Notes under the pieces: model-generated | The model's database searches: none | What the model saw: only the letters and a program-made list of their open reading frames with translations | What the model was told of the DNA's origin: nothing | Source: Amoebidium appalachense | Taxonomy: Eukaryota; Ichthyosporea | NCBI GenBank assembly: GCA_963693365.1 | Contig: CAVNZM010000012.1 | Span: 372,001-436,000 of the forward strand | DNA: 64,000 bases | Reading direction: 5' to 3' | Program-made: the position numbers and the translations under genes | Shown here: positions 16,261-42,677 of the stretch, one piece after another | Layout of the letters: the number at the start of each line of letters is the position of its first letter | Position numbering within the stretch: the stretch's first letter is position 1

Positions 16261-18251
16261 AGGGAGGGAGGGAGAGAGTGTGTGTGTGTGGCATTTGAAT
16301 GCGTGTGTGTGTGAAGGAGAAATTCAGTGACTCCGAGTGATTGAAATGTGCCCACGACACCTGCATTATCTGCCAGTTAGCACGTGCCACCGTGCAATAA
16401 TCCTCAGTGCGTGTATTGAGGCGAATTTCAAGAGTCTTGTGCATATGTGGGTGCATGCGCCGACGCAAAAAGACAATTTCAATTATAACAGTGAAGCACC
16501 CGGGGCCTTGGGGTGTGCGCTTCTATAGCTGGTATCATACATGTGTGTGTGCACTTCTATAGCTGGTATCATACATGTGTGTGCACTTCTATAGCTGGTA
16601 TCATACATGGGTGCATCTCCCTGTAGCTCATTTAAATGCCACCGGGTTCAAAGACACCAATGGGAATCTTGGTGGTAGTGGTGGTTTTCCTTTCCCCATT
16701 AGATACAAGGGTCGTAAAGGTGGCCAAGGTGAAAGGTTTGCCTTAATTGCGTGGCAGTGTGTGCAGGGAGGGGGGTGGGGGGTGGGGGGGTGGGGGGTAG
16801 GGAGGGGGATGAGGTGAAGTGCTCGGAATTTGCACTAGCGACCAACTTGAAAGCGAGATGGATGGGCAGCCAGAGGACTCGGAGGATTAAGGCCAAGGGG
16901 GGGGGGGGGGGGGGGGGGAGACGGGGGATGGGGCAGGTGGCAAGAAGGGGCAGGAGGGACCGGAGGGTGAGAGGGGAGGGAGGGGGGGGGGGGGTAGAGG
17001 GGGGTTCAATCTCACCTTGAAAAATGCTGGGGGTCTTGGAGGCACCGCCTTCCCCGTTGATCCTGACCGTGGGCGGTTGGTGGTGGGGGTGGTGAGGAGG
17101 GTGGTGGGGGTGGTGGTGGTGTCGCTGTTGCTGTTGCTGCGATACAGAGAGGGGGGGGCTGGCCCAAACGTGCTAGTGGTAGTCGTGCTGTCGGGGGAGG
17201 GGGGGGGAGGGAGGTGGGGAGGTGGGGGGGAGGGGGAGGGGAATGACGATGAGAGATATTGGGAAAGTAGCCTTAGCCCATGGGGGCGGAAGGGGAGGGG
17301 AGGGGGGGATGGGTTGGCTGGGTGGAGGGGTTGGGGGGGGGGGGGGGGGGGGACGGGGGCGGAAAGGGGGAGGGGGTTAGGGGCAGAATGTGTTATAGAG
17401 TGCGGAGTACACATTCACATTCATGACGGACAACATAATGAAGAGTGCAGAGCACACGTAATGAGTATGCATGTAGTGTTTGGGTGGCTGGTTGGGTGGG
17501 TGGGGTGGGGGGAAGTGTGTTGAGTGGGGGTGAGCGTGGAGTGGGCGGATGGGGGGGGAGGTGGGGAAGGGGGGGTGGGGATGGGGGTGGGGGGGCGTCT
17601 GCCGGGGGGGGGGGGGGGGGGGAAGGGGAGAGGGGGGGGGGGGGGAGGGGGGAGGGGAGGGAGGGGGGTGTAGTCAAGGAAGTGTCGGATGTGTGTGTCT
17701 GTTGCTGGACAGTCTGAGGATGAAAGTTTGGACTAAGGGGTGCATGTATGCAATGTGGGCACACCTATAGGACCGTGTGCGTGTGTGTGGCTCTGTGTGC
17801 CTGTGTGCCATTCTCTCTCTCCCTCTCTCTCCCTCTCTCTCTCTCTCTCTCTCCCCCTCTCCTCATTTCTCTCTCTGGGTGCGTGTCACGAGTCTCTCTC
17901 TCTCCTATCTATCTATCTCTCTCTCTCTCTCTCTCTCACACATACACACACACACACACACACAAAAACACGCACACACACACACTCTCTCGCTGTGTAT
18001 GTTTCTTCACCCCCTCCCCCCCCCTCCCCCCCCCCCCCCCCCCCCCACCACCATCTCTCCGTTTTTCATGTGTGTCTGTGTGTGTCTGCGCACGACCGTG
18101 TGTGTGTCTGCATGTGTGCGTGCGTGCGTGTGTTCCAGCTGGTAAAGAACAGACACTTACGATCCCACATTGACGTTAGCCTTCAACTTGCCGAGCGCTT
18201 TGTAGAAGTTTGGGAAGTGGGCATACGGTGTCTCGACCTTGCCAAGCACAA

Positions 18252-18334
<83 letters not shown>

Positions 18335-18832
18335 GCGCGCATATGCGTAGGTGCGTGAAGCCATGGTTAGAATCTATATAGTTTATCCAGAGAGTTTACA
18401 ATGTGTGAGTGATGTGCAAAGAATTGACAGTTTGTGCGAGTGCGTAATTTATCAATATTTAAATAGTTAATAGTATTTATAAATATTTAACAGTTTGTGT
18501 GTGTAACATGCAAGAGTCATCCTGCGTGTACGTGATCTACATAACATCCCTTTCCTGTGTTTGTATGAAGGGGCTCCTTCCATTTTACCTTTGAGTGTAG
18601 CAGAAGAGATATGCACAGAATTAAATGGCAGTGGGTTAGGCTACAACAACCCAAAATGGTATTAGGGAAGAGGTACGGGGGCGGGAGAGGGAGGAAGAGA
18701 AAACGAAAGAGGGGTCAAGGGGGGGAGGGGGGGGGGGGGGGGTTAAGAAGCATGGAAGGGCCTAGGGTGCACAGAGCCAAGCACAAGGATAGACACAGAC
18801 ATTGCAGGGTGCAGCATGCAGGTACATGCACG

Positions 18833-18901
<69 letters not shown>

Positions 18902-19338
18902 TGCAACACAGGCAGAGAACGGGTAGGCAGTTTGGCAGGGTGGGGTGGCGACGAGCGGAGGAGATATGGATTGGGTGGTAAATGGGTGTGGGGTGAGGTG
19001 GGTTTGGGGGGGGGGGGGGGGGGGGGGGGGGGAATAGGCAACAGTTGGGTGGGAATGGCAAACAGGAAGGAAAAAGAATGGGCGGCGGGGGGGGGGGGGG
19101 GGGGGGGGGGGGGAAGCTCCAGACAACTGCGTGCATGGCTTCCATAATCCCCCCCCCCCCCCCCCCCCCTCTCTCTCCACCCTCTCCTCCTTCTTCCCTG
19201 GCGTCCCCTCTCCCATATACCTCCATCCCGGGCAAACAAAACCCAAATTGCATCAAACTATAACAGCTAGAATGACTAGAATGGGGGGGAAAGGGAAGGG
19301 ACACTAAAGGGGGGAGGGGGGGGGAGGTCAGGGTGTGT

Positions 19339-19369
<31 letters not shown>

Positions 19370-19727
19370 GGGGGGGGGGGAAGGGGATGATAAGGAAAGG
19401 GGGCAGGTCCAAGAAACAGGGGGGAGGGATAAAGATGGGGGAAAAGGGGATAAACGGGTTTTAGAAGGAAAGGGGTGGGTGGGCATGTGTTTTGAGGTTA
19501 TAAGGGGGAGGAGGGGCGGGGACGGGGCGGGGGGAGGGGGGGTGAGGGGCGGGGGGAGGGGGGGGGGGGGGGGGGGGGGGGGGAGGGGGGGGGGGGGTGG
19601 ATATGATGAAAAGGGATGTACCTTGAGCCGAAATCTTCTCTCCGTAGAACTTTTTGTTTTCACTATCACGGATGACAATGCCTGGGGGGACAGTGGACTG
19701 TCAATCTGCGTGTTTGTGCGCAGGTGC

Positions 19728-19783
<56 letters not shown>

Positions 19784-19822
19784 GTGTGTGTGCATGTGTG
19801 TGTACTTTTTGGGTGTGTGTAT

Positions 19823-19878
<56 letters not shown>

Positions 19879-22163
19879 ATGTGTGTCCCTCTGTGCAAAC
19901 AATTGCTCCTCTCCTCCATACAACAGGATAACCTCGAGCGACCGTTAGATGTGCCGCATAAGAACATGCACGAACACAGACACAGCCAGAGCTCACAGCC
20001 AGCCAGTAAGCATGTGTGCCGCGGGATCCATTGGCACACAGGCGCGCACGGAGATTTGTGGATAGGTGTGTGCGTGTATGCATGTGTGGCTGTCTTGCGT
20101 GTGCATGCACTTCCACTTCGATAACCAGGTAATGGTGTCTCGTATGCATACACACACATGCCAAAAATGCTCCTCAAGCACGTGTGTGTGCCTGCCTACC
20201 CACCTGCGCCTTCCAGAGACATGCCAGCAAACAGCCCCTTAGAGTTTGAGTACGTGTAGACGGCTGCAGGATTCTTCAATGCAACATCTGTGAACAAACA
20301 CACCCTCAGAAATTGCCCCCCCCTGCCCTCACTTCGCCCCCTTCTCCCCTCCCCCCCCCCCCCCCCCCACACACACACCCAAACACACACACACACACAC
20401 CCTCTTCAACACCACAGCAACAGCACCAAAACAGACCCCCTCCGATGTGTCCCACCTTCAAATCCCACTCAGGGAAAGCAGCAAGCACACAGAGGCCACT
20501 CAAAAGTTGGTGCCATCAAGATGGTACTCTTCTGCTCATTGCAACCGATCCCCTCCCCCTTAATACACACACACACAAACACACACACACAAGCACACAC
20601 GTGCCCCCTCCACTACCCCCATCACCTCCTCACCACACAGACACAGACACACACACAGACACACACACACACACACACACACAGACACACACACACACAC
20701 AAGATATGGTTGCCACACCTCTATGGCACCATCACGGCAAACACGTACACATACCCCCCCCCCCCCCCCCAACCCCCTAACCACGCCTCCTCCTCCCCCC
20801 CCCCCCCCCCCCCCCCCCCCCCAAATACACACACACACAAACACTTTGAATTCTCCCCGTCCCCCCAACTTCCACCGGAAACCACGAAAAAGAACGCCTA
20901 AAAAAACGTGCGCGCCCAGATAAAGGAACACACAACAATACCTCATGCACAAACACACCGATAAGCACCCACACAACCCACACCTCATTCTCCCCCCCCC
21001 CCTCCCCCCAAAAGGAAAAAAAAAAGAAAAAAATCACGCACCCCCCTCTGCCGCCTTTCCCACAGGCCCAGCTGCTGCGCTGATTCCAGCCCCCAGAGTC
21101 ACATTGCCACTACAGAAGGCTTTGACGGCCGCCTCCGTATTGAGAATCTGGCCCCCCACACAAACCAGTCATCTATCCATTCCTTCTCCCCATGTCCACC
21201 GACCCGCCGTCCCCCCCCCCCCCCCCCCCGACACGTACACACACCAGCCATCTATCCATCCCCCCCTCCCCCCCCCCCCCGTTCCCATTTCCAACCCCAC
21301 CCCCCCTCCCCATCCATTCCATGTGTCCCCTACTCTTCTCCCCCTTTAAATTCTTATCACGCCACATACTTCTTCTATATGCCCCCTCCTCCCCTCCCCC
21401 CAACCCACCACACGCACACCCATCCACCCACCGAAGGAAAAAAAAGGAACTCGCTACCACCACCAAACCCTTGAAACCCAACCATCCCCCTGACACACAC
21501 TCGAACTTGAATACAACCTTAATCAGTCCACGTCAGACCGGCATATTTGCTTGCCCATCTACTCCCCCCCCCTCCCCCCCTCCCCCCTCCCCCCACCTCT
21601 ACCCCAAGCAATAAACAAAGCCCTCCGGTCCCCCCCTCCCCCTCCTTCCCCCCCCTTCTTGTAATGCCAACACATAACCGTTTTACAACAACCGAAGCAA
21701 AACCATCCCCATATTAAAGCAGTGTTTTTAGCTGCCACTCTATCCATAATGCCCAATCACGACTATCAGAACTGTAAAACTCCCCCTCAACCAAAATGTC
21801 TCTCCAGCCCTCGTCACCATGATATCTGCAAAAATTCTCCACACCATCACTATAACTGCCACCCCCCCTGCCCCCGCGTCTCGCCGTCATTCTAACTGGA
21901 CCCCCCTCCCCCCTCCCCCCCCTTCCCCCCTCCCCACAATCATTATGTTTCCAAAAATCCCATCATCAACATCATGTCCGCTAAAAAAAAACAAAAAAAC
22001 AAAAAAAAGAAAAAAAAAGCCGTCATTTATGTCTATAAACCCCCCCCTCACCATCATGATGTCAGTCAGCTGGGCACCAATCTGCAGGCCCCAGCCCCCC
22101 CCAGCCATCTCAATAGCTGCAGGGGCACCCCAACCATCCCTCTTGTTGTAGCCCACAACAATG

Positions 22164-22236
<73 letters not shown>

Positions 22237-22801
22237 GTGCGCGCGTGTGTGTATGTGTGTGTTTGGGGAAAGGGATGAGGGAGTGAGGGATTGTCAGCAT
22301 CATAAAGCGATGACGCCAGTTCAACCCTTCCCCTCCCGACACACACACACACCCGAATACCCATTTCATTCCTGTCTCAGTTTGTGGATATAGAAGTTCA
22401 CAAGAGTCACATGCCCACACACCTCCACAAGGCCATTTTTGAGCCCTTTCGATTCAAGTCCGTAAGGTGTCACAGCGGCACTAGAAAGACACGAACATGT
22501 AGTTAACCCCCTCCTCACCCTCCCCCCCCCCCCACTCCCCCTACCCAGAGGTGTTGTCCAAAGTCTGCTTGATTTTAGGCCCCCCTGCTCCCCCCCCCCC
22601 CCCCCAAAAAAAAAAGGGTGTGGTTTCAGGAGTCTAGTATGAGTTAAAGCCATCTTTGCTTTTACAGTTCTGTAGATTCAGCCACTTTCTCCGAGGTACC
22701 CCCCTCCCCCCCCCCCCCCCCTCTCCCCCTCTCCCCCAAACACACACACACACACACACATAACACACGCATGCACACACACACACACACACACACCTCC
22801 C

Positions 22802-22838
<37 letters not shown>

Positions 22839-22962
22839 CTCTTCACACTCTAGCCACCAAATATTTGTCGCAGAGCCCGAAAACCCTCGGCCCTTCCCCT
22901 CCCCTCCTCATCCAAGCCTATAGGCAGGTATCAGGTTGGCGGAAGGGGGGGAAAAGGCGGCG

Positions 22963-23017
<55 letters not shown>

Positions 23018-23902
23018 AGACCGCTTCCTGCGCGCACACTGAAGGTGAAGCCAACCTTCATAACACTCAGCACGGCAATACCGCGGCATTTTTGATACAC
23101 AGCCTCGGGCACAAATTTCTGCAACAACACAGAATCAGCACACGTGCAGTGGTGCGCTTGGTTGCATCGTAATCGCGAGTAGGGCAAAGGCGAGACCATC
23201 ACGTGTAAAAAATAGTGACGACAGCAAGGCTGGGGACCACACAGATAGCATGCAAGGGGACTGTGGGAAGATGAAAAATGACACGAACTTGTGGTCACGA
23301 CAAGAAAATTTTCAAGATACCAGCCAAAGAGAGGGGAGCTAGAAGGGGGCCAGAAAGGTGGGTGGGTGTGTGGGTTGGTTGGGGGGGGGGAGGGGGGGAG
23401 GGCAGAGGAGGGGGGCGGGGGCGGGGGGGGGGAGGGGGGTTGATGCAAGTGCTGATGACGTTCATGTCCTGACGGAGTGAAACCCAAAGATGCCGGCGTG
23501 GGGAGCATGGATGGGGAGGAAGCATGGCGGGTGGGGGGAAGTGGAATTGTGGTCAGGAACAGGGGGAAAAAAATAAAACGAGCTGCAATGCACAAGACAC
23601 GATAAGTACGCCGCTTGATCGTATTTTGCCCTCTGCTCGCCTCACGGCCACCCACACAACACCATCCCAACTCATCTACCTCCACTTGAGAGGCTTCTCC
23701 CTTCTATCCCTCTTGCCCAGCACATGCACCACTAGACTACAAACTTCCTCGTTTATGTATTTATAAATACACATGCCTTGGTCTACAACCACAGTTACAA
23801 AAGGGGGGCTCCAAACCAACGCACCTGCTTGAGAAAGGACTCTATTATTCTTGTCGCCCCGTCCACCTCCTTCTTCATGTTTTGCGGCAGAGGATTAGGC
23901 AT
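15945..23902 (-). CDS. SH3YL1: SYLF domain - proline-rich - SH3 protein (SH3YL1/Ysc84 family), complete
   Basis: Nine exons: 23902-23825, 23118-23022, 22164-22052, 21147-21041, 20287-20204, 19681-19622, 18254-18161, 17187-17016 and 16112-15945 (TGA). All borders are GT-AG and phases match, giving about 323 residues (human SH3YL1 is about 340). Exons 1-7 encode the SYLF lipid-binding domain: [12 protein letters not shown] at the start, [70 protein letters not shown] and NKKFYGEKI. Exon 8 is a Ser/Thr/Pro-rich linker ending in [12 protein letters not shown], a class I SH3-ligand-like sequence. Exon 9 is one SH3 domain ([25 protein letters not shown]) ending the protein. Family members bind phosphoinositides and actin-assembly factors at endocytic or ruffling membranes; that role here is inferred. 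Introns are filled with (GT)n/(CA)n and poly-G/C. The start ATG is the conserved one at the SYLF N-terminus. Confidence 0.93.
16521..16610. repeat. Triplicated short repeat in the last intron of the SYLF/SH3 gene
   Basis: Three copies of a unit containing CTTCTATAGCTGGTATCATA, each followed by a variable CATG(TG)n spacer, lie in tandem. Confidence 0.75.
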
Positions 23903-24471
23903 GATGACTGTACACGTGAGTGACTAGAAAAGTAAGAAGTAGAAAGGTTTGCAACTTACAAAAAGGACTAACTCTGCTTCTGTTGAGACGTTTACAAAAC
24001 AGAGAAAGCAAACTGAGACAACAAGAAAGAAAAAGTGTTGGCGAGCAAAGAGCCTCAGAGTCACAGAACAAAAACTCAAAGCGCAATCAAATTTGTTTTG
24101 ATTTTTATCCGTTTCAGGGTGTGCAAATCATTTGCATGTATTACAGTGTAATTTACACATTCCACTGTTGGTCCAGCATTTTATTTTTGCCAACCAAGTG
24201 AATAATCAAGGCTATTCAGCTCCACACATACTGTATGTAAATTGCTTATGGTAAAAGCGTATAAGTGAAATTCAAGCTACTCATGTACATACTCACCTTT
24301 ACAACAGAGTCGGGCTGTACATACTCGGGCGCCTGTGAGGGGGGCCGGGGCCGTGACCCAACGTTTCAAGCCCTGCAATTTATTGTGATTATCAAATCAA
24401 ATTATCATTACGTAATTCCAGACGTTGGCCAATCACAGGCCGCCGTTTCCGATAAGCTCCTGCCCGCAACT
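23903..24471. other. Upstream region of the SYLF/SH3 gene
   Basis: This non-repetitive, AT-richer sequence precedes the minus-strand ATG at 23902. It holds a CCAAT box at about 24429-24433 but no clear TATA box or other gene. Confidence 0.4.
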
Positions 24472-25007
24472 GGTTCGATTCGTGTCAAAAGCCAGATTGC
24501 CAGATTGCCAGAATGCCAGAATTTTGATGGCATTCCAGAAAAGCTAGATTTCGGTCCGGTTCTTGTAGAGCTAAAATCTAGCTTTTTGGGTCAAGAAGGC
24601 ACTTGCCATTTTGCGCGGTAATAGAATATCTTGGCTTATCTTAATGAACAATAATAGTTTTGAAATATTATTTAAATAATTTTTATTTTGTTAAATGGGC
24701 ATTTATTACCAAGTTTTATGCATTTTTGAAAAGCTATACTAATAAGGCAAAACGCCTAGGATTGGATACGAACTTTATATGGTGCTGGCATGGCCAATCG
24801 TAAGGCGCAGGGTCAATCTGGCAATCTGGAAGGGGGGGGGGGGGGTCGCCAGATTCTGGAATCTGGAAGAGGGGTCAATTTGAATCTGGCCTTAAAATTT
24901 TGTTTAAATTTTACGTTCCGATTCGATTGATCGACGAATAACCATTTTTGGCGAGGCGGTTTTTAATCTGGCAATCTGGCAATCTGGCTTTTGACACGAA
25001 TCGAACC
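24472..25007. mobile_element. Foldback/MITE-like element with perfect 40-bp terminal inverted repeats
   Basis: The first 40 bases (24472-24511) are the exact reverse complement of the last 40 (24968-25007). The pairing continues outward for several more bases with mismatches. The arms contain direct CAGATTGC repeats and begin with GGTTCGATTCG, which resembles a pol III B box. The 456-bp interior is AT-rich, has a short poly-G run at 24832-24845 and no coding frame. A clear target-site duplication was not identified, so the superfamily is unknown. Confidence 0.7.
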
Positions 25008-26196
<1,189 letters not shown>

Positions 26197-27840
26197 CTAG
26201 TGATTCGATGTGCAAAGGTGCGTAGCTTTATTACCAAACCCGCTTGGAGCCTTATAACCAATTCCTGCACCAGTCTCATATCGGAATGCACCGTGGCCAT
26301 CCAGGTGGCCCGCCTTCCGAGCTACAATAGCTGAGCGTGAAAAGTTGACTCCTTGAAAGCCTTCCTTTGACGTAAAGTCGTCAACTGAGAGTTCGGAGTT
26401 CGGCCGCACCTGCACACAAGTGACACCCTATACTCTGCAGAACCTTTGCAGTCGCACAATAATAATGGTAACAAACTCTTTGGAACACCAAATACAATCT
26501 CTTGAAAGGTCAAAAGTTCTGTTGAATAACTATATAAACTAATATACTTAAATAAACTGGTATAGTTATAACTTAGATACAAATTTGTAAGAGAATTTGG
26601 GATACTGGGGCATATCCGAATTCCAGAAACCCCATAAATTGGATAATTCATAGGGGTGTTCTACAGTTCAAGTTTTTGGCGGGATTTCACAGCCCTGTTT
26701 GGTTCGTCCAAAGCACCACGATATTATCCCCCCAGAAAAGTGTAAATTTCATTACCAACAGCGCTTGATAAGAATAGGCAATTATTGAGACTGGCCGCTG
26801 CCAGGCCCGCTGGCAGCGGCCGTGAGCAATTGACGGCCGTAGCTTTAATTTAAAATATAACGGGTGGAGGCACCATGAAGTCTGCTAAAAACATAAAGCG
26901 AAGAGATGACGTCGTGATCATTGGCAGTAGCACCACATACGTATGCATCACAGTATTAGTTGTGTGCATATAGATGTGGTATCTGATGTACAGGGCTGGA
27001 AATAAAGTGTTTCTAACACTTAATATACGGCTAATTCTCAAAAAAAACAGTAAAGATTTGGGGGTACAGTATAAAAAAGCAAGCAATCTTTTTTTCATTT
27101 GACTGGGATTTATTGATCAGTTGATACGAAGGCAACGTGCAGCCACAGGCTACATGACCACCAGAATAACCGAATTCGAAAAAGCCAAGGTGATGAAATA
27201 AAATAAAACAACAAGTGACCAAAGGACACCAGGCTGAGCTGGCAAAGGTACAAGTGCACGTCACGGTGCATGCGTGAAACTAGTTTGCTCCAACTAGTCA
27301 GATGCATCGATGTTGACCAGACCACACTCCGCAAGAAGACATCATTACTGCTGCTTCCCAACAGGCCCCCCTCAAAACCTACCGGGGCACAGCAAGCAAG
27401 TCAGCCCTTGAAAGAGCAATGCAGACCAAAACCGAACAAGAAAACAATCCCCACGGGCCCGGCCCCTAGAAACCCCGCAGAAACTGCATCTAGCTCCCTG
27501 ATAAGGTGGCCTAGTTGTGGCAGGACACACAGGAGAACACATTTACAGAATGCATGCAAGGAAACCCGGTCATTGCCATACGACTGGAGGCTAAGAACTG
27601 GCAGTCACTGGGAAAGCTCCCCGACGACCCAGTACTAGTAGGCTAAGCCGCCCCTCCACTCACGAAGTAGCTGAAGAAGTTGCAGCAGCCCACCGCCAAT
27701 AGGTCGCGTAGAAGCATAGACAGCGTGTAGAAGTTACCGTGGGTTGCAGTGGACCACCAGGCGTTGAAGAAACCCCTTCTCAAGCGAGAAACTCCGCGAA
27801 AGGGAGATGCCCCCACACTCTCACAGCAGTAGGAATACAC
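26197..27840 (-). CDS. Candidate exons of an unidentified minus-strand gene
   Basis: The upstream segment ends at 27664 with a strong donor (TACTTC|GTGAGT). It encodes an arginine-rich then hydrophobic stretch including FNAWWSTATHGNFYTLSML and LLAVGCCNFFSYF, possibly membrane-associated. The downstream segment begins after a TGTGCAG acceptor at 26408, runs 70 codons (VRPNSELSVDDF ... GAGIGYKAPSGFG) and stops at 26197. Both borders are phase 0, so they can be joined across about 1255 bp. The upstream limit of the first segment is unclear (27840 is only the open-frame limit). No family is recognised, and an AATAAA inside the downstream segment argues for caution. Confidence 0.3.
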
Positions 27841-28447
27841 CAGGCCACATCACACACACGCTGCACTCACGTTCCCCTGAGTGGGACTCCCTCCCACCAC
27901 AAAAAGAAGAAACGAAAGCCTTTATATACCTGCCATGGTGAAGAATCGGGGAAAAAAGTTGACGTGACAGCTAAGAGATCGAAGTGAAAGTGAAGCCAAT
28001 CTCGAGGCCAATTAGCGGGGGCGATCCGCCAGGTGTCAATACAGTAATTTTTTTTGGTGATTTCCAGCCCTGCTGATGTAGAGTGACAGTTGCGAAAAAA
28101 TTTAAAATGACAGTTGTGAGAAAAGTTCTAGGGTGATCTCAGTCATCTCGTCTCGAAGTTTATATATGTACGTGCTGCTCCGAAACTAAACTACAATCGA
28201 GGAAAACACGTGTGGTTTTTGTGGTGTGTTGCAATTGTTAGAACAACATGTTAACATATATTTAATATTATACACCTTATGCTTGCTCATTTAGCGGGTT
28301 AAATGTATATTGCACGCAGAACCCGCACAACCCTTGGTAAAGCCAACAAGCTGGTCTTGTTTTCCAGTCTCACCCCACCCACCCCGAATAGCATATAGCA
28401 TCATCCTTCGTTTACAGACCATTAACACAAGGTCGCTTGTCGGGGCC

Positions 28448-40313
<11,866 letters not shown>

Positions 40314-40475
40314 GGGAGTGTAGACTGTGTGTTTGGGGTTTTCGTGCATGCGATTTAGGCAATGCGATTTAGGCAAAGGGGTTGATATGGCGGCGCCAAG
40401 CAGGAAACGTGGAATAATCACTTAATGCTTGACATTGTAGGGGGCCAGCCTTTTTTTTTTTTTTTTTTTTAGGAA

Positions 40476-40510
<35 letters not shown>

Positions 40511-40516
40511 CTGTCC

Positions 40517-40522
40517 AATAAA
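40517..40522 (+). terminator. Poly(A) signal AATAAA of the receptor tyrosine kinase gene
   Basis: The hexamer lies 204 nt after the TAA at 40311-40313, following a T-run and poly-G tract. It supports ending the gene here rather than splicing on from the GTAAGG that overlaps the stop codon. Confidence 0.55.
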
Positions 40523-41194
40523 GTGATGAGGTGGCCATCGTGAATGTTGTTATGATAAAGAGATTTGCCACAATGGCAATGATTTGTAGATATTTTTCTT
40601 GTAATTTTTAATCATTTTTGTTACATATGGTAAGTTTTAACCCGCATATGACGGTTTATTGCAAGTAGGGGTTGCCCCTGTGTTAGGCCATGATGAACGT
40701 TTTATTGTACATAGCAATTTAGTGATTAGATTTGATTGGCGCACACATGAAAACGTGTGCTTTAAGATTCAACAGAATGGGCCAATGGGTGGCTCTAGTA
40801 TTGCAGGTGTGGCTGGGCCACATCAATAGACTTGTAAGACGCGAAGGTCGGCTAGCTAGCAACGTATCATGGCTGGTGCCTGTGTGTATGATGCCCTTGT
40901 TGTCTTTGGGGAGGCGGGTGTGTGCTTCTTTTGTTTCTCACTCTTGTCTTCCTCCCCCCTCACCTCCCCTCCTACATACACCACAGCTCACACGCACCTT
41001 TTTTTCGTTCTCCCCCTCCAACCTTCTTTTTTCTTTTTCTTTTCTTTTTAAATTTCCTTGTTTCTTTTTCTTTCTTTCTTTCTTTTACTTTTTTTTTCTC
41101 TCTTTTCATTTTTTTTCTCTTATTTTTTTTTTAACTTTTATATTTATGATTATCCCTTTTTTGTTGTTGTTGTTGTTGTAGTTGTTGTGTGTGT

Positions 41195-41262
<68 letters not shown>

Positions 41263-41405
41263 CTGTGTGAACACTTGCAAATGCGAGGAATTAGGTCACT
41301 GTGGGCAAAGTCAATGTGTACGCACGAGCAAGTGTATGCGGGTATGACCCGTGCACAGCGTACGTTCAGGCTTCCGAATGATTCTACTTTTTCTCCGGAT
41401 CCCCC

Positions 41406-41436
<31 letters not shown>

Positions 41437-41857
41437 GTTGCCCCTCCCTGTCTATACTTTTTCCTAGAGTCTTTTTTTCTTTTTTCTTTTTCTTTTCTTT
41501 TCTTGTCTTTTCTTTCTTTCTTTTTTTTTTTTTTTTTTTTTTCCGGGGGGGGGGGGGGGGGGGGGGGGGGCACGTGTTTGTATGTGTGTGTCTGCGCGCG
41601 CGATTTAAGTGGTGTTGCATGTACGTGTGTGTATGTAGGTGTGTGTTTGCATGTGCATGTGCGTATGCATGCACCGTATCATCTCCGCGGCATATATGCA
41701 TGTTTTTCCATGTGGCGCATAATGTGCAGCTGTGTGCATGCGTGCGTAGAATGTGTGGCTGTGTGTGCGTGCGCGCGTGTGTATGTGTGTGCGTGTGTGT
41801 GTGCCCGTGCTTGCTTGCAAACGTGTGTGGTTTAGGAAAGAGAGAGAGAGAATGTCT

Positions 41858-41903
<46 letters not shown>

Positions 41904-42475
41904 GAGGGGGTTGCTGACTTCCACTATGGAAGATAACTTTGTATAAAGCCAGTTCAAACTATCATATTTTCGTATGGCGTGCAGCCCATTTGATACCAGG
42001 CACAGTATGTTGCCAACGTACGGATATCGACGAGAATTCAATCACTTGAACACAAAATAATACGGTTTTCCTTCGTTTGAAGCCGAAAAAACCAGTAAAC
42101 AGAACCTTTTATATCATATGTGTCGTTGCAGACATTGCCACATTAATCTGAAACCATGCTAAGACGTGACATGACCGTAGTGCTCGAAACGTGGCTCTCG
42201 TCTTCACCAATGCACAAGCCCACGCCGTCAACCCACACACCAATAGATATTCGCTCGTGAAAATTAAAAACAGCACGGCGCCGACGCCTTCGCTCCCATC
42301 AGCAACTGCGCCGATTATTTAAGGAAGTGTATGTGAGCACAACCCCACACCACTACCATCTGCCCCGTTTCGTAGTTCCTCACATATGATGAGCCCCCCT
42401 TCCCCCCCCCCTCCCCCCCCCCCCATTCCCCTCCCCCTCCCCCTCCTCCCCTCCCCCTCCCCTCATTTCCACCAG
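40523..42475. other. Intergenic region with pyrimidine and poly-G tracts
   Basis: The interval holds a T/C-rich stretch (41000-41180), (GT)n running into poly-G (41183-41261), poly-C/T (41401-41436), a T-rich block into poly-G (41470-41570) and (GT)n into poly-G (41856-41902). The part at 41935-42400 is unique sequence with no supported exon and may be the upstream region of the next gene. Confidence 0.4.
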
Positions 42476-42631
42476 CCAGGAGCCCCTTGCTCGGCCTGAA
42501 ATTATGCACCAAGAACCCTTGGCACATGAAACATCGCCCCAACCACTAGCCAAAGCCCCCACCAAGAAAATACGGCCTGCAGCAAAGAGCAAGCCGGCAA
42601 AAGCCTTGGGCACCCATGAAAAACGGTATCC

Positions 42632-42677
<46 letters not shown>

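Noticed and set aside
15945-16355. Long minus-strand frame treated as one SH3 protein with a Ser/Leu-rich N-terminus
   Set aside because: The Ser/Leu part is a (CT)n intron tract; the true exon starts at 16112 after the ACAG acceptor.
22366-22491. Minus-strand exon-like segment reading [17 protein letters not shown] inside the SYLF/SH3 gene
   Set aside because: It has plausible splice borders, but the flanking SYLF exons join directly in phase and preserve the conserved RAGSGIVVGY block, leaving no room for it.
24472-24511. tRNA gene suggested by the GGTTCGATTC motif
   Set aside because: No A box, anticodon stem or acceptor stem could be folded around it on either side.
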